Shown in pieces: positions 54,881 to 64,000 of a DNA stretch of 64,000 bases. The stretch is from Brachyspira aalborgi (lineage in GTDB: Bacteria; Spirochaetota; Brachyspiria; Brachyspirales; Brachyspiraceae), in assembly GCF_008016455.1 (NCBI RefSeq), contig NZ_SAXU01000001.1:1736001-1800000 (forward strand), given 5' to 3'. Under the pieces are notes generated by a model, which was not told the origin of the DNA, made no database searches, and saw only the letters and a program-made list of their open reading frames with translations. The first letter of the stretch is position 1, and each line of letters opens with the position of its first letter. Position numbers and translations under genes: made by a program.

Positions 54881-54963
54881 CAATAGTATTTTAAATATTT
54901 TTTATTTTTGATAATACGATTATATAATGATACTTAAAAAAATACAGCCTGATTTTTAAGATA

Positions 54964-55416
54964 TTATTTTACTCTTTCGTCTTCTTCTTTCATTTTTTCA
55001 AGCGTATTTTTTAATTCGTCAACAAAATTTTTATCTTCGCCTATAATATGACTGAAAAGCCAATCTCTTAAATAAACAATAAAATCATCCATATCGACAT
55101 TTTCGCCGTTTGTGTATTTAATAACATTCTCCAAAACTTTGCTAGAAAATTCTCTATGTTTTGAAATATGTTCTTTAAAATATTTATAATGAACGGCTTT
55201 CATTATCTTCTCTTCTGTGGCAAAGTGATAAGTCGCATAATCAACTGTTCTTTTTAAAACAATTTTAAATTTATCTCTAGCTTCGGAATTATATAAGTCG
55301 CCCAATTCTGACGCAGCATGCAAATCATTTATTATATTAATAAGTTCTCTATGTTGGTCGTCAATTCTTTTATAGCCGACTTCAAATTTTTTATCCCATA
55401 CTATCCATTTATCCAT
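54964..55416 (-). CDS. Bacteriohemerythrin
   Basis: 150-residue four-helix oxygen-binding protein. The diiron ligands are visible in order: His in DDQHRELINIINDLH, HFATEEKIM (His and Glu), YFKEHISKHREF (two His) and HIIGEDKNF (His and Asp). The N-terminal IVWDKKFEVGYKRIDDQH is typical. Soluble and single-domain, probably an oxygen store, scavenger or sensor in an organism exposed to fluctuating oxygen. The last 20 residues are charged. GGAG lies before the ATG. Located just after enolase on the same strand but separated by a terminator. Confidence 0.93.
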   Translation of the reverse strand: MDKWIVWDKKFEVGYKRIDDQHRELINIINDLHAASELGDLYNSEARDKFKIVLKRTVDYATYHFATEEKIMKAVHYKYFKEHISKHREFSSKVLENVIKYTNGENVDMDDFIVYLRDWLFSHIIGEDKNFVDELKNTLEKMKEEDERVK

Positions 55417-55447
55417 AATTACTCCTTTAATTAAAAATAATGAAAAA

Positions 55448-55481
55448 ACCTATTCCAAACCTTTTAGAATTTGAAATAGGT
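55448..55481 (-). terminator. Terminator of the enolase gene
   Basis: ACCTATT-CCAAA (55448-55459) pairs with TTTG-AAATAGGT (about 55470-55481) with small mismatches. On the minus strand the stem is followed by a U run. Confidence 0.75.
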
Positions 55482-55503
55482 CTGTCTATACTTAATATAA
55501 GAA

Positions 55504-56835
<1,332 letters not shown>

Positions 56836-56945
56836 TTATAATATAATTTATAAATTTCAAGTTGAAAAATAAGAATTTAAATAAATTTATTCTTTTATAG
56901 TTTTTTAATTAATTTTTAATTAGCTATTTATTATAAACTTATTTT

Positions 56946-59711
56946 TTATTTCAAAGCTTCAACGCATCTTGCGCATAATTCTTTATGTTCTTTATTCTCT
57001 CCAACCGTTTCATAATGTCCCCAACAACGAATGCATTTTTCATGTTCCGCTTTGATTGTTTTTACAAATGAAACATCGCCTTCAATAAAAGAATCGTCTT
57101 TTTTATCTTCGACTATAACTTTGCTTACAATAAATATTTCGTTTAAGTATTTATTATATTTAATTAACAAATCTTTAACGGCTGAATCTTTTGGCGATAT
57201 ATTTATATAAGCTTCTAAAGATTTTCCGATTGTATTATTGTCTCTCGCCCGCTCAAGCGAAAGCAAAACATCGCCTCTTACTTTAAGCAAGGTTTCCCAT
57301 TCTTTTTCAAGTTCCAAATCGATATATTCTTCTTTTAATTCCGTCCATAATTCCAAATGAACGGAAGAAGATTTTTTATAATGTCCCCAAATTTCATCCA
57401 TAGTGAAAGGTAGGAAAGGAGCGATTACTTTAACCAACACATCCAAAATTTCTATTAAAACGGTTTGAGCGCTTCTTCGAGATATAGAATCTTTTTTATC
57501 GCAATATAATCTATCTTTTATTATATCCAAATAGGTTGCCGAAAGTTCGACTACGCAATAATTTATTAGTCTTTGATAGAATACATGAAACTCGTAATTA
57601 TCGCAGGATTTTTCTGCAGATTTAACGAAACTATATAATCTAGATAAAGCGTATCTGTCAACGGGAAAAAGTTTTTCAATTTCAATTTTATCTTTTTCAA
57701 AATCGAAATCGTTTAAGTTGCCGAGCAAATATCTGAAAGTGTTTCTTATTTTTCTGTAATTGTCGGCTATCGCTTTCATCATATTGTCGCCCACTCTCGC
57801 GTTATGAGTGAAATCTTCGCTTATGCACCAAAGTCGCAATATATCCGCTCCGTATTTGTCGATTACATCCAAAGGTGAGACAACATTTCCCGCGCTTTTA
57901 TGCATTGCCTTTCCGTTTTCGTCTAATGTCCATCCATGAGTTATTAATTCTTTATATGGCGGAATTCCTCTTATAGCCATTGAGGGCCAAATTGCAGCCT
58001 GAAACCAACCTCTATATTGGTCGCCTCCTTCTAAATATATTTCAACGGGAAAATTTCCGTCTAAATCTTTATTTGTTTTTTGAGAAGCGAAAGAAGAAAC
58101 TCCCGAATCAAACCAAACATCTAATATATCTTCTTCTTTGCCGAATTCATCGCTTCCGCATTCGCATTTTGTTCCCGCAGGAAGCAAATCTTTCGGCTCT
58201 AATTCAAACCAAATATCCATTCCTTTAGCTTTTACTATTTCTGCAAAATGTTTTGTAGATTCTGAAGTAAGTAAAGTTTTACCGCACTTTTTACAATAGA
58301 AAGCTGGAATCGGAACTCCCCAAGAACGCTGTCTTGATAAACACCAATCGGGACGATTATCAAGCATTTTTTTCATTCTATCATGTCCCCAAATCGGATA
58401 CCATTTTATATTTTCAAGCGATTTAACTGTTCGCTCGTCAATATTATCATGCTTCATATTCATAAACCATTGGTCTGTAGCCCTAAATATTAAAGGATTT
58501 TTACATCGCCAACAAATCGGATAACTATGGCTTATATCTTCTTTATAAAATAATCTTCCGTTGTTTTTTAGAATTTCTATTATTTTAGGATTAGCGTCAG
58601 TTACTCTAACGCCTTCCATTTCTTTATAATCGCTAGTGTATCTTCCTTCTCTATCTACGGGGCAATAAATATCTAAATTGTAATTTAATCCCGTTTGATA
58701 GTCTTCTAAACCATGTCCTGGCGCTGTGTGAACTATTCCCGTTCCTGAAGTGGTTTCAACATAATCGGCAAATACTACAGCGGATTTTCTATTTTCTATA
58801 AACGGATGCGCTATTTCCAATTTTTCTATCTCTTCCAAAGATATTGGAATTATATCAAGTCCTTCTAAAGTTAAATTATTTTTTGATAAAACAGTTTCTA
58901 TTAAAGTTGTTGTCATTATCGCGTATCTATCGCCTATTTTAACCGCCGCATATTCTAAATTTTTATTGAAAGCGCAAGCCATATTTGACGGCAATGTCCA
59001 AGGCGTAGTAGTCCATATCATAACATCTACATTACCGTTTAATTTATCGTTTATTTTATTTAAAACGGGAAATCTAACATAAATACTGTTTGATACATGA
59101 TTATCGTCATATTCTATTTCTGCAGCCGCTAAAGCCGTTTCGCAATGAATACACCAATGAATAGTTCTTAAACCTTTAAATATATATCCTCTCTCTACAA
59201 GTTGAGAAAAAACCGAAACTATTTCAGATTCGTATTCGGGCGACATAGTGAGATAAGGATTTTCCCAATCTCCCATAACTCCGAGTCTTTTAAATTGTTT
59301 TCTTTGAATATCGATATATTTTTGAGCGTAGGCTCTGCATTTTTTTCGCATTATAAATTTGGAAGTTTCTTTATATTTATCTCCCAAACTTTCCTGCACT
59401 TTTAATTCTATCGGCATTCCATGACAATCCCATCCAGGAATATAAGGAGAGTTAAAACCTTTTGCCGATTTATATCGGACTATAATATCTTTAATAATTT
59501 TATTTAATGCCGTTCCTATATGAATATCGCCATTAGCGTAAGGCGGACCGTCATGCAAAATGCATTTTGGAGCGTCTTTTCTTAATTCTCTAAGTCGCTT
59601 ATAATTTTTTTCTTCTTCCCATTTTTGTATTATTTTAGGCTCTTTTTCTTTTAATCCCGCTTTCATTGGGAAATCGGTTTTTGGCAAGTTTATTGTGGAA
59701 CTGTAATCCAT
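56946..59711 (-). CDS. ileS: Isoleucyl-tRNA synthetase
   Basis: Class I synthetase charging tRNA-Ile, with an editing domain. The 921-residue protein has the HIGH motif in HDGPPYANGDIHIG (53-66), the CP1 editing motif WTTTPWTLPSNMACA, and DQYRGWFQAAIWPSMA. The KMSKS position reads KAMHKSAGN, a variant with only the final Lys-Ser kept. A C-terminal zinc site is CIRCWGHYET and CARC. It is the bacterial-type (mupirocin-sensitive-like) architecture. No T-box leader is seen upstream. GGAG lies 7 nt before the ATG. Confidence 0.97.
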   Translation of the reverse strand: MDYSSTINLPKTDFPMKAGLKEKEPKIIQKWEEEKNYKRLRELRKDAPKCILHDGPPYANGDIHIGTALNKIIKDIIVRYKSAKGFNSPYIPGWDCHGMPIELKVQESLGDKYKETSKFIMRKKCRAYAQKYIDIQRKQFKRLGVMGDWENPYLTMSPEYESEIVSVFSQLVERGYIFKGLRTIHWCIHCETALAAAEIEYDDNHVSNSIYVRFPVLNKINDKLNGNVDVMIWTTTPWTLPSNMACAFNKNLEYAAVKIGDRYAIMTTTLIETVLSKNNLTLEGLDIIPISLEEIEKLEIAHPFIENRKSAVVFADYVETTSGTGIVHTAPGHGLEDYQTGLNYNLDIYCPVDREGRYTSDYKEMEGVRVTDANPKIIEILKNNGRLFYKEDISHSYPICWRCKNPLIFRATDQWFMNMKHDNIDERTVKSLENIKWYPIWGHDRMKKMLDNRPDWCLSRQRSWGVPIPAFYCKKCGKTLLTSESTKHFAEIVKAKGMDIWFELEPKDLLPAGTKCECGSDEFGKEEDILDVWFDSGVSSFASQKTNKDLDGNFPVEIYLEGGDQYRGWFQAAIWPSMAIRGIPPYKELITHGWTLDENGKAMHKSAGNVVSPLDVIDKYGADILRLWCISEDFTHNARVGDNMMKAIADNYRKIRNTFRYLLGNLNDFDFEKDKIEIEKLFPVDRYALSRLYSFVKSAEKSCDNYEFHVFYQRLINYCVVELSATYLDIIKDRLYCDKKDSISRRSAQTVLIEILDVLVKVIAPFLPFTMDEIWGHYKKSSSVHLELWTELKEEYIDLELEKEWETLLKVRGDVLLSLERARDNNTIGKSLEAYINISPKDSAVKDLLIKYNKYLNEIFIVSKVIVEDKKDDSFIEGDVSFVKTIKAEHEKCIRCWGHYETVGENKEHKELCARCVEALK

Positions 59712-59888
59712 TTTTCGCTCCGTTTAATAATTTTAATTTTTTAAGATAATCAATATTATACTATAAATATAATTTTTTCAAGCGTATTTAATTAATAAAT
59801 ATTTTTAATTTTTTAAAATAAAGTATTGACAAATTTTTTAATCAATGTTAAAAATTTCTATAAATTAAAAAATATTTAAATTTTATTA

Positions 59889-59917
59889 TTGACAAAAATT
59901 TTTAAATGTTTTATAAT
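59889..59917 (+). promoter_or_regulatory. Tandem promoter, upstream copy
   Basis: TTGACA (59889-59894), 17-nt spacer, TATAAT (59912-59917). The flanking sequence is repeated 77 nt further on. A weaker third copy has TTGACA at 59826-59831 but no good -10. Confidence 0.7.
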
Positions 59918-59965
59918 ATTGTTAAATTAAATTAATCAATATTGAAAAAAATTTAAAATAAACTA

Positions 59966-59994
59966 TTGACTAATTTTTTTAAATGTTGTATAAT
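59966..59994 (+). promoter_or_regulatory. Tandem promoter, downstream copy
   Basis: TTGACT (59966-59971), 17-nt spacer, TATAAT (59989-59994). The transcript would begin near 60001. A CCGA-GAAA-TCGG stem-loop (60013-60026) stands just before the ribosome binding site of the mini-ORF. Confidence 0.75.
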
Positions 59995-60040
59995 TTAATT
60001 GTAAAAATATTTGCCGAGAAATCGGTGAGGAAAGTTTGAT

Positions 60041-60127
60041 ATGAAAATCACAACAAATAAAAATACTGTAAATTTGTTAAGCAAAGCAAAGCAAAGCAAA
60101 GCAAAGCAAAGCAAAGCAAAGCCATAA
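60041..60127 (+). CDS. Mini-ORF built on a pentanucleotide repeat
   Basis: 28 codons, ATG at 60041, with GAGGAAA about 9 nt upstream. Residues 14-28 are three copies of Ser-Lys-Ala-Lys-Gln (the last ends Pro), encoded by eight GCAAA units. Since five is not a multiple of three, gain or loss of one unit changes the frame after the repeat and moves the stop codon. This suggests a phase-variable leader rather than a structural protein. It lies on the transcript leading to the lipoprotein at 60327. Could equally be non-coding leader sequence. Confidence 0.5.
   Translation: MKITTNKNTVNLLSKAKQSKAKQSKAKP
60081..60120 (+). repeat. (GCAAA)8 pentanucleotide microsatellite
   Basis: Eight perfect, uninterrupted tandem copies of GCAAA spanning 40 nt, flanked by TTAA and GCC. 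It is the only perfect short tandem array of this size I see in the window. Confidence 0.98.
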
Positions 60128-60326
60128 TTATATCTTAAATAATAATTTTAAATTTTATATATCTCAATTTTTAAAGGCATTTAAATTTTTAAGTGTCTCA
60201 ATTTTATTGCATAATTTAGTTAAATCTTTTTTAACTTCAATCAAATTTACTTTCGATAGCTTATCAAGGAAAATAAAAATTTCTTGTTTAGTTATAAATA
60301 AAAATTTTTTAAAGGAGGATTTCACA

Positions 60327-60717
60327 ATGAAATCTAAACAAATTATTATTATGCTCTTATCAGTTTTAGTTTTTGCTTTTGCTTCTTGTAAAAGTAATGA
60401 AAATCCAGAAGGTGGCGGAAGCGCACCTTCGCCATTTAAACCTTCTGATATTAGTAGGAACTTGGCAAAGTCAAGCGGATACAGCAACATCTTTCACTTT
60501 CACCGATAAAGGAGAGATAACTTATGATGGAGTTAAAGCTACAATAACAGATTGGGATAAAAACAAAGACACAACTGTTAATAAATTTGATGTTGTTTTA
60601 ACTTTCAATTTTACAAGTGGTAAAGACGAAGTAACTTTTTCATTTACAAGCTCAACTACTTGCATTGTCACTTTAAAATCGAAACCAGGAGTTTATGAGC
60701 CATTTAAAAAACAATAA
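60327..60717 (+). pseudogene. Small lipoprotein gene with a frameshift
   Basis: The first frame starts at ATG 60327 behind AAAGGAGG and encodes a lipoprotein signal peptide (lipobox FAFASC, Cys19) and a Gly/Ser/Pro linker up to about 60452. The mature domain continues one base later in the +1 frame from GTA at 60454: VGTWQSQADTATSFTFTDKGEITYDGVKATITDW to the stop at 60717. Its VGTW-(x)n-TFTFTDKGEI pattern resembles lipocalin-like small lipoproteins common in Brachyspira. One base (60453) accounts for the break. It may be a pseudogene, a phase-off state or a sequencing error. A terminator follows at 60755. Confidence 0.8.
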
Positions 60718-60754
60718 AATTTAAAATTAATAAAAACTGATAAGATAAGACAAA

Positions 60755-60784
60755 AGGCATCGTATTTATTACGGTGTCTTTTTT
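60755..60784 (+). terminator. Terminator after the lipoprotein locus
   Basis: AGGCATCG (60755-60762) pairs with CGGTGTCT (60772-60779) with two G-U pairs, followed by a T run. Confidence 0.8.
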
Positions 60785-60850
60785 ATTTAAACTTTATAAA
60801 CAATATATTTTTTATGATTTTTATACGAGGCGCTTTGTATATATATGTTC

Positions 60851-60879
60851 TTGCAAATTAAATAATTTTATAATATAAT
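60851..60879 (+). promoter_or_regulatory. Promoter giving a leaderless GH57 transcript
   Basis: TTGCAA (60851-60856), 17-nt spacer, TATAAT (60874-60879). The -10 ends 7 nt before the ATG at 60887 and no Shine-Dalgarno is present. Confidence 0.7.
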
Positions 60880-60886
60880 ATCAAAC

Positions 60887-63184
60887 ATGAGATACTTAAT
60901 TTTACATGGACATTTCTATCAACCGCCGAGAGAGAATCCTTTTTTGGGAGAAATTCCTAAAGAAGCGAGCGCATCTCCTTCGCATGATTGGAATGAAAGA
61001 ATAACTAAAGAATGTTATAGCCCGAACGCTTATTCGCGAATACTTGATTTGGGCGGAAAAATAGCCGATATGTCAAATAACTATCAGTTTATGAGTTTTA
61101 ATTTCGGTCCGACTCTTATAGATTATATTGCAAAAACAAGAAACGATTTGCTTGAGAGAATAGTCGAAGCCGATAAAAAAAGCATAGAAAGATTAGGTTT
61201 TGGAAACGCTATAGCTCAAGTTTACAATCATATTATTTTGCCTTTGGCTAAAAAAGAAGATATGAGAGTCGAGATAAAATGGGGCTTATATAATTTTGAA
61301 AAATATTTTAAAAGAAAATCAAACGGAATGTGGCTTTCGGAAACTGCTATTAATTTAGATGTAGTTGACGCTTTATACGACTGCGGAGTTAAATTTACTA
61401 TCTTATCGCCTTATCAAGCGCATTATGTAAAAAATTCAACTTTAATAGATGTTTCGGGCGGACAAATCGACACTTCAAAACCTTATTGGTTATACGGACA
61501 TAACGGTAAAAAAATAGCCGTGTTTTTTTACGACCCTTATATTTCAAACGATATAGCTTTTCAGCATTTATTAAGGTCTGCCGATAAATTCGCCGAGAGA
61601 ATAAGAAACGCTTATGGAAATAGAAATTTAGTAAATATTGCTACAGACGGAGAGAGCTACGGACATCATGAAGCTTTTGCCGATATGTGTCTTTCATGGT
61701 ATTTTAAAGAAAATATTCATCGAGATAATATTATTCCTACAAATTACGAGCATTATTTGAATATGTTTCCGCCAACCGAAGAGGTTATATTGCATGAAGG
61801 CGAGGGCGGACGCGGAACTTCATGGAGTTGTTCGCATGGAGTTGAAAGATGGAGAAGCGCCTGCGGTTGCGGAGGTTGGGACGGATGCGATTTATCTTGG
61901 AGGCAACCTTTAAGAGAAGCTTTCGATATTTTAAGAAATATGCAAGATAAATTATTCAGCACTTTTTTAGATTTCACTAACGATACGAGAAATTCTTTAA
62001 GAGAAGAATATGTTAGAGCGATATATAACGATTCGGACGCTAAAGATTTGTATGAGATATGCAATAAATATATTTCGTTTAAAGAATTTATATTTTTAAT
62101 GGAATCTTATAAATATTCTTTATTTTCTTATACTTCTTGCGGATGGTTTTTTGAAGATGTTTCGAGATTAGAACCCGTTAAAAATATGCAATATGCAGAA
62201 CAGTCTTTTCATTATGCGAGAATGCTCGTAAAAAATAAAAATGCAAAATTCGTAGAAGAAGCTTATAAAGAATTTTTAGAGACTTTAGAAAAATCAATAA
62301 GCAATAAACCCGAGCATCTCACGGCGAGATATTTTTACGAGAAAGAAGAAAAAGAAGATTCGTTTTATAAATTATATATAATAAATCATTTTATATTTAA
62401 TTTAATCGCGTCAGATTATAAAGAAGATAATTTAAATATATTTAAACATATAGTTAGAGCGACAAAAAAAGAAAAAAATTATATCGAGGGAATATTGATA
62501 GATAATATAGATTCCGATATATATTTTAAGGCGAAAACAATTAAAGAAAATTACGAATTAAAAAATCAAATTCAAATCTCTCAAATTTACGAAGAGATTG
62601 ACAATTCTCAAGTTTATACTTTATCTTTAAAAGATTTAACTTCCGATGTTAGAGATAAATTTGCAAACGAGATATTTAAAGACGACATAAAAAAATTAGA
62701 TAAATTAATGCATGATATTTATCCCGAGTATAAAGAATTATTTGAATATTTTAATTCAAACGGAATAACTCCCGATTACGATTATAGGCGACTTATGGGC
62801 GCTATGGCTTCTCCGATTTTAAGAGAAAAAATTCTTGAAAGAGGAAGAGACGCTTACGATGAAGTTTCCGAAGGTTTAAAAAATGCAAGGCATGCGGGAA
62901 TGTTTGTTTCAAATAGCGGAATATCAAGTTTAATAGGAGACAATATTAAAAACGCTTTGAATCAATTATATGAAACGGGAAATCCTAAAATAATATTTGA
63001 GCTTTTAAGCGATATACAATTTTTATCAAATAACGATATGCCGATAGATAGAAACACTTACGAAAATATTTTTTATAAAATACTTGAAAAATATAAAAGC
63101 GGAAATATTCATTTTGAGGAAGAAGAAAAAAAGTTATTTGTAGAATTAGGATATTGGCTAAATTTTAGTATGAGCGATATTTAA
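60887..63184 (+). CDS. Glycoside hydrolase family 57 / DUF3536 protein
   Basis: 765 residues. The N-terminal half is a GH57-type (beta/alpha)7 barrel: LILHGHFYQPPRENPFLGEIP with the conserved His-Gly-His-Phe-Tyr-Gln-Pro-Pro, YQFMSFNFGPTLIDYI, and VNIATDGESYGHHEAFADM with a probable catalytic Asp. The GRGTSWSCSHGVERWRSACGCG block and the helical C-terminal half match the DUF3536 group. GH57 members act on alpha-glucans (amylase, branching enzyme), but this subgroup is not well characterised. No signal peptide, so cytoplasmic. Probably leaderless. Its stop overlaps the convergent gene by 4 nt. Confidence 0.88.
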   Translation: MRYLILHGHFYQPPRENPFLGEIPKEASASPSHDWNERITKECYSPNAYSRILDLGGKIADMSNNYQFMSFNFGPTLIDYIAKTRNDLLERIVEADKKSIERLGFGNAIAQVYNHIILPLAKKEDMRVEIKWGLYNFEKYFKRKSNGMWLSETAINLDVVDALYDCGVKFTILSPYQAHYVKNSTLIDVSGGQIDTSKPYWLYGHNGKKIAVFFYDPYISNDIAFQHLLRSADKFAERIRNAYGNRNLVNIATDGESYGHHEAFADMCLSWYFKENIHRDNIIPTNYEHYLNMFPPTEEVILHEGEGGRGTSWSCSHGVERWRSACGCGGWDGCDLSWRQPLREAFDILRNMQDKLFSTFLDFTNDTRNSLREEYVRAIYNDSDAKDLYEICNKYISFKEFIFLMESYKYSLFSYTSCGWFFEDVSRLEPVKNMQYAEQSFHYARMLVKNKNAKFVEEAYKEFLETLEKSISNKPEHLTARYFYEKEEKEDSFYKLYIINHFIFNLIASDYKEDNLNIFKHIVRATKKEKNYIEGILIDNIDSDIYFKAKTIKENYELKNQIQISQIYEEIDNSQVYTLSLKDLTSDVRDKFANEIFKDDIKKLDKLMHDIYPEYKELFEYFNSNGITPDYDYRRLMGAMASPILREKILERGRDAYDEVSEGLKNARHAGMFVSNSGISSLIGDNIKNALNQLYETGNPKIIFELLSDIQFLSNNDMPIDRNTYENIFYKILEKYKSGNIHFEEEEKKLFVELGYWLNFSMSDI

Positions 63185-63636
63185 TTATTGCTTATATTGT
63201 TTTTTAATAAAAGACTTCCGTTTATAAGACTTATAACAACGGAAAAAGAATCGTTTGTATAACAATTTACATTTACTTTTAATATTTTTCCATTTTCTGA
63301 AGAATTTTTTGCAAGCTCTACTCTTCCGTTTTCTTTTCCGAAATTATTATTCGTTATTATATAGTAACCTTCGTTTTTCCATAAATAATTTGCATATTTT
63401 ACGGCGTTAGAAATTGAATTTGAAACTTTATTAAAAGTTAAAATTTTTATTTTTTCGTTTTCTAAATTTTCAATTTTAGGAATAATTTTTAATCCATTAA
63501 CTTTATTAACAGAAGATATAACATCGTTTTCTATATTATAAAGTTGCGGATATTCTTTTTTTATTGAAACAAAAAAATAAGTTATTAAAGAAGCTATTAT
63601 AACGGTTAATGCCGTGATTATAGTTTTATTTTTCAT
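63181..63636 (-). CDS. Membrane-anchored protein of unknown function
   Basis: 151 residues, unrecognised. One N-terminal membrane helix (about 6-24, TALTVIIASLITYFFVSI) and a soluble, probably periplasmic, domain of about 125 residues with Asn/Lys/Ile-rich strands (KILTFNKVSNSISNAVKYANYLW, YYIITNNNFGKENGRVELAKNSS, FSVVISLINGSLLL). Its start overlaps the end of the RseC-like gene by 11 nt, so the two are translationally coupled, suggesting a shared role with that redox/membrane protein. Confidence 0.7.
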   Translation of the reverse strand: MKNKTIITALTVIIASLITYFFVSIKKEYPQLYNIENDVISSVNKVNGLKIIPKIENLENEKIKILTFNKVSNSISNAVKYANYLWKNEGYYIITNNNFGKENGRVELAKNSSENGKILKVNVNCYTNDSFSVVISLINGSLLLKNNISNN

Positions 63637-64000
63637 TATCTGATATAACTTCGTTTTTGCAAATTATATTCGCTATTATTTTATTATTCTTTTTTAATTT
63701 TAAAATTCCAAAAATAATGTAGATAAAAAATAAAGCGAAAGAAAATACTGGTCCTAAATTTTGTTTTATCGATATTAATTTTGAAAAATAATCTCCGATA
63801 ACATATCCGATTATAAGACAAATTAAAGGAACGGCATAAACTAAAAAATTTAATCCTTTTTTTAATTCTTCGACTTCTATTATAACATTATCGCCTTTTT
63901 CCGCGTTTATATTATTTAAAGCTCGTAAAACGATAGGTTTGCCCGAAGAACAAATTGAACAACCTTCGCAACTTGAACTTCTTTGCAATTCTACTTTTGC
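63626..64000 (-). CDS. SoxR-reducing/RseC-family membrane protein (5' end cut by window)
   Basis: The frame is open from the window edge (64000) to its stop at 63626, giving 125 residues without a start. The beginning AKVELQRSSSCEGCSICSSGKP has the RseC cysteine cluster (C-x2-C-x2-C). Then come a linker (EKGDNVIIEVEE), two membrane helices (about 52-72 and 80-100 of the visible part) and a short lysine-rich tail. RseC proteins are linked to the Rnf/SoxR reducing system and to sigmaE control. Whether rnf genes lie upstream cannot be seen. Confidence 0.8.
   Translation of the reverse strand, partial: AKVELQRSSSCEGCSICSSGKPIVLRALNNINAEKGDNVIIEVEELKKGLNFLVYAVPLICLIIGYVIGDYFSKLISIKQNLGPVFSFALFFIYIIFGILKLKKNNKIIANIICKNEVISDNEK

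Noticed and set aside
60081-60120. CRISPR-like array
   Set aside because: The repeat is a 5-nt microsatellite without spacers. No CRISPR repeats were seen anywhere, so the Cas4-like gene at 47.8 kb is not evidence of a CRISPR system.

Overview
The window is chromosomal DNA from a very AT-rich, two-membrane, flagellated, anaerobe-like bacterium. It is most likely a spirochaete of the genus Brachyspira. This rests on two adjacent FlaA-type periplasmic filament sheath proteins, an LptD-like outer-membrane assembly protein, tandem BMP/TmpC-type nucleoside-binding lipoproteins, rubrerythrin plus hemerythrin and superoxide dismutase, several Rpn-family fragments, and UAA-dominated genes with AGGAG-type ribosome binding sites. 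The genus assignment is inferred from gene content and style, not from an rRNA gene; none is present.

Layout. 1-8.7 kb: alanine racemase with an alanine/glycine:cation symporter, a short SMC protein, metX behind what looks like a complete leader-peptide attenuator, an acetyltransferase, and three related tiny membrane proteins. 8.9-18 kb: murA, a FlgF/FlgG rod protein, a large chemotaxis receptor, oxidative-stress genes (rubrerythrin, Fe/Mn SOD), a secreted protein and holB. 18-30 kb: HAD phosphatase plus NtrY-like kinase facing a degenerate receiver protein, tRNA-Leu(CAA), NfeD-like protease, radical SAM protein, tyrS, LptD-like protein and small exported proteins. 30-36.6 kb: accessory region ending at tRNA-Gly(TCC). 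It holds a frameshifted Rpn nuclease, a fossil restriction-enzyme C-terminus, an unrecognised soluble/membrane gene pair and a large single-chain restriction-modification enzyme. 36.7-41.3 kb: a nucleoside salvage operon (deoC, two phosphorylases, two duplicated nucleoside-binding lipoproteins). 41.5-49.7 kb: asd, gdhA, a LacI regulator, apt, lipoproteins, a cupin, a RecB/Cas4-like nuclease and an ankyrin protein. 49.8-60 kb: FlaA pair, PAP2 phosphatase, a PseG-like/methyltransferase fusion, hemerythrin, enolase and ileS. 60-64 kb: tandem promoters feeding a mini-ORF built on a pentanucleotide repeat, a frameshifted lipoprotein, a GH57/DUF3536 protein and an RseC-like protein cut by the window edge.

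How genes fit together. Alanine uptake and racemisation plus MurA serve peptidoglycan synthesis. asd and metX are the homoserine/methionine branch, and metX appears to be controlled by ribosome stalling at methionine codons. The deoC operon plus apt points to a nucleoside-scavenging lifestyle. SOD, rubrerythrin and hemerythrin handle oxygen exposure. A recurrent expression feature is the leaderless gene: three genes have a good -35/-10 pair ending 6-7 nt before the ATG and no Shine-Dalgarno sequence.

The most promising undescribed items are the metX attenuator, the GCAAA-repeat mini-ORF/lipoprotein locus, the Rpn locus whose C-terminal part keeps its own ribosome binding site, and the unknown two-gene cassette beside the restriction enzyme.
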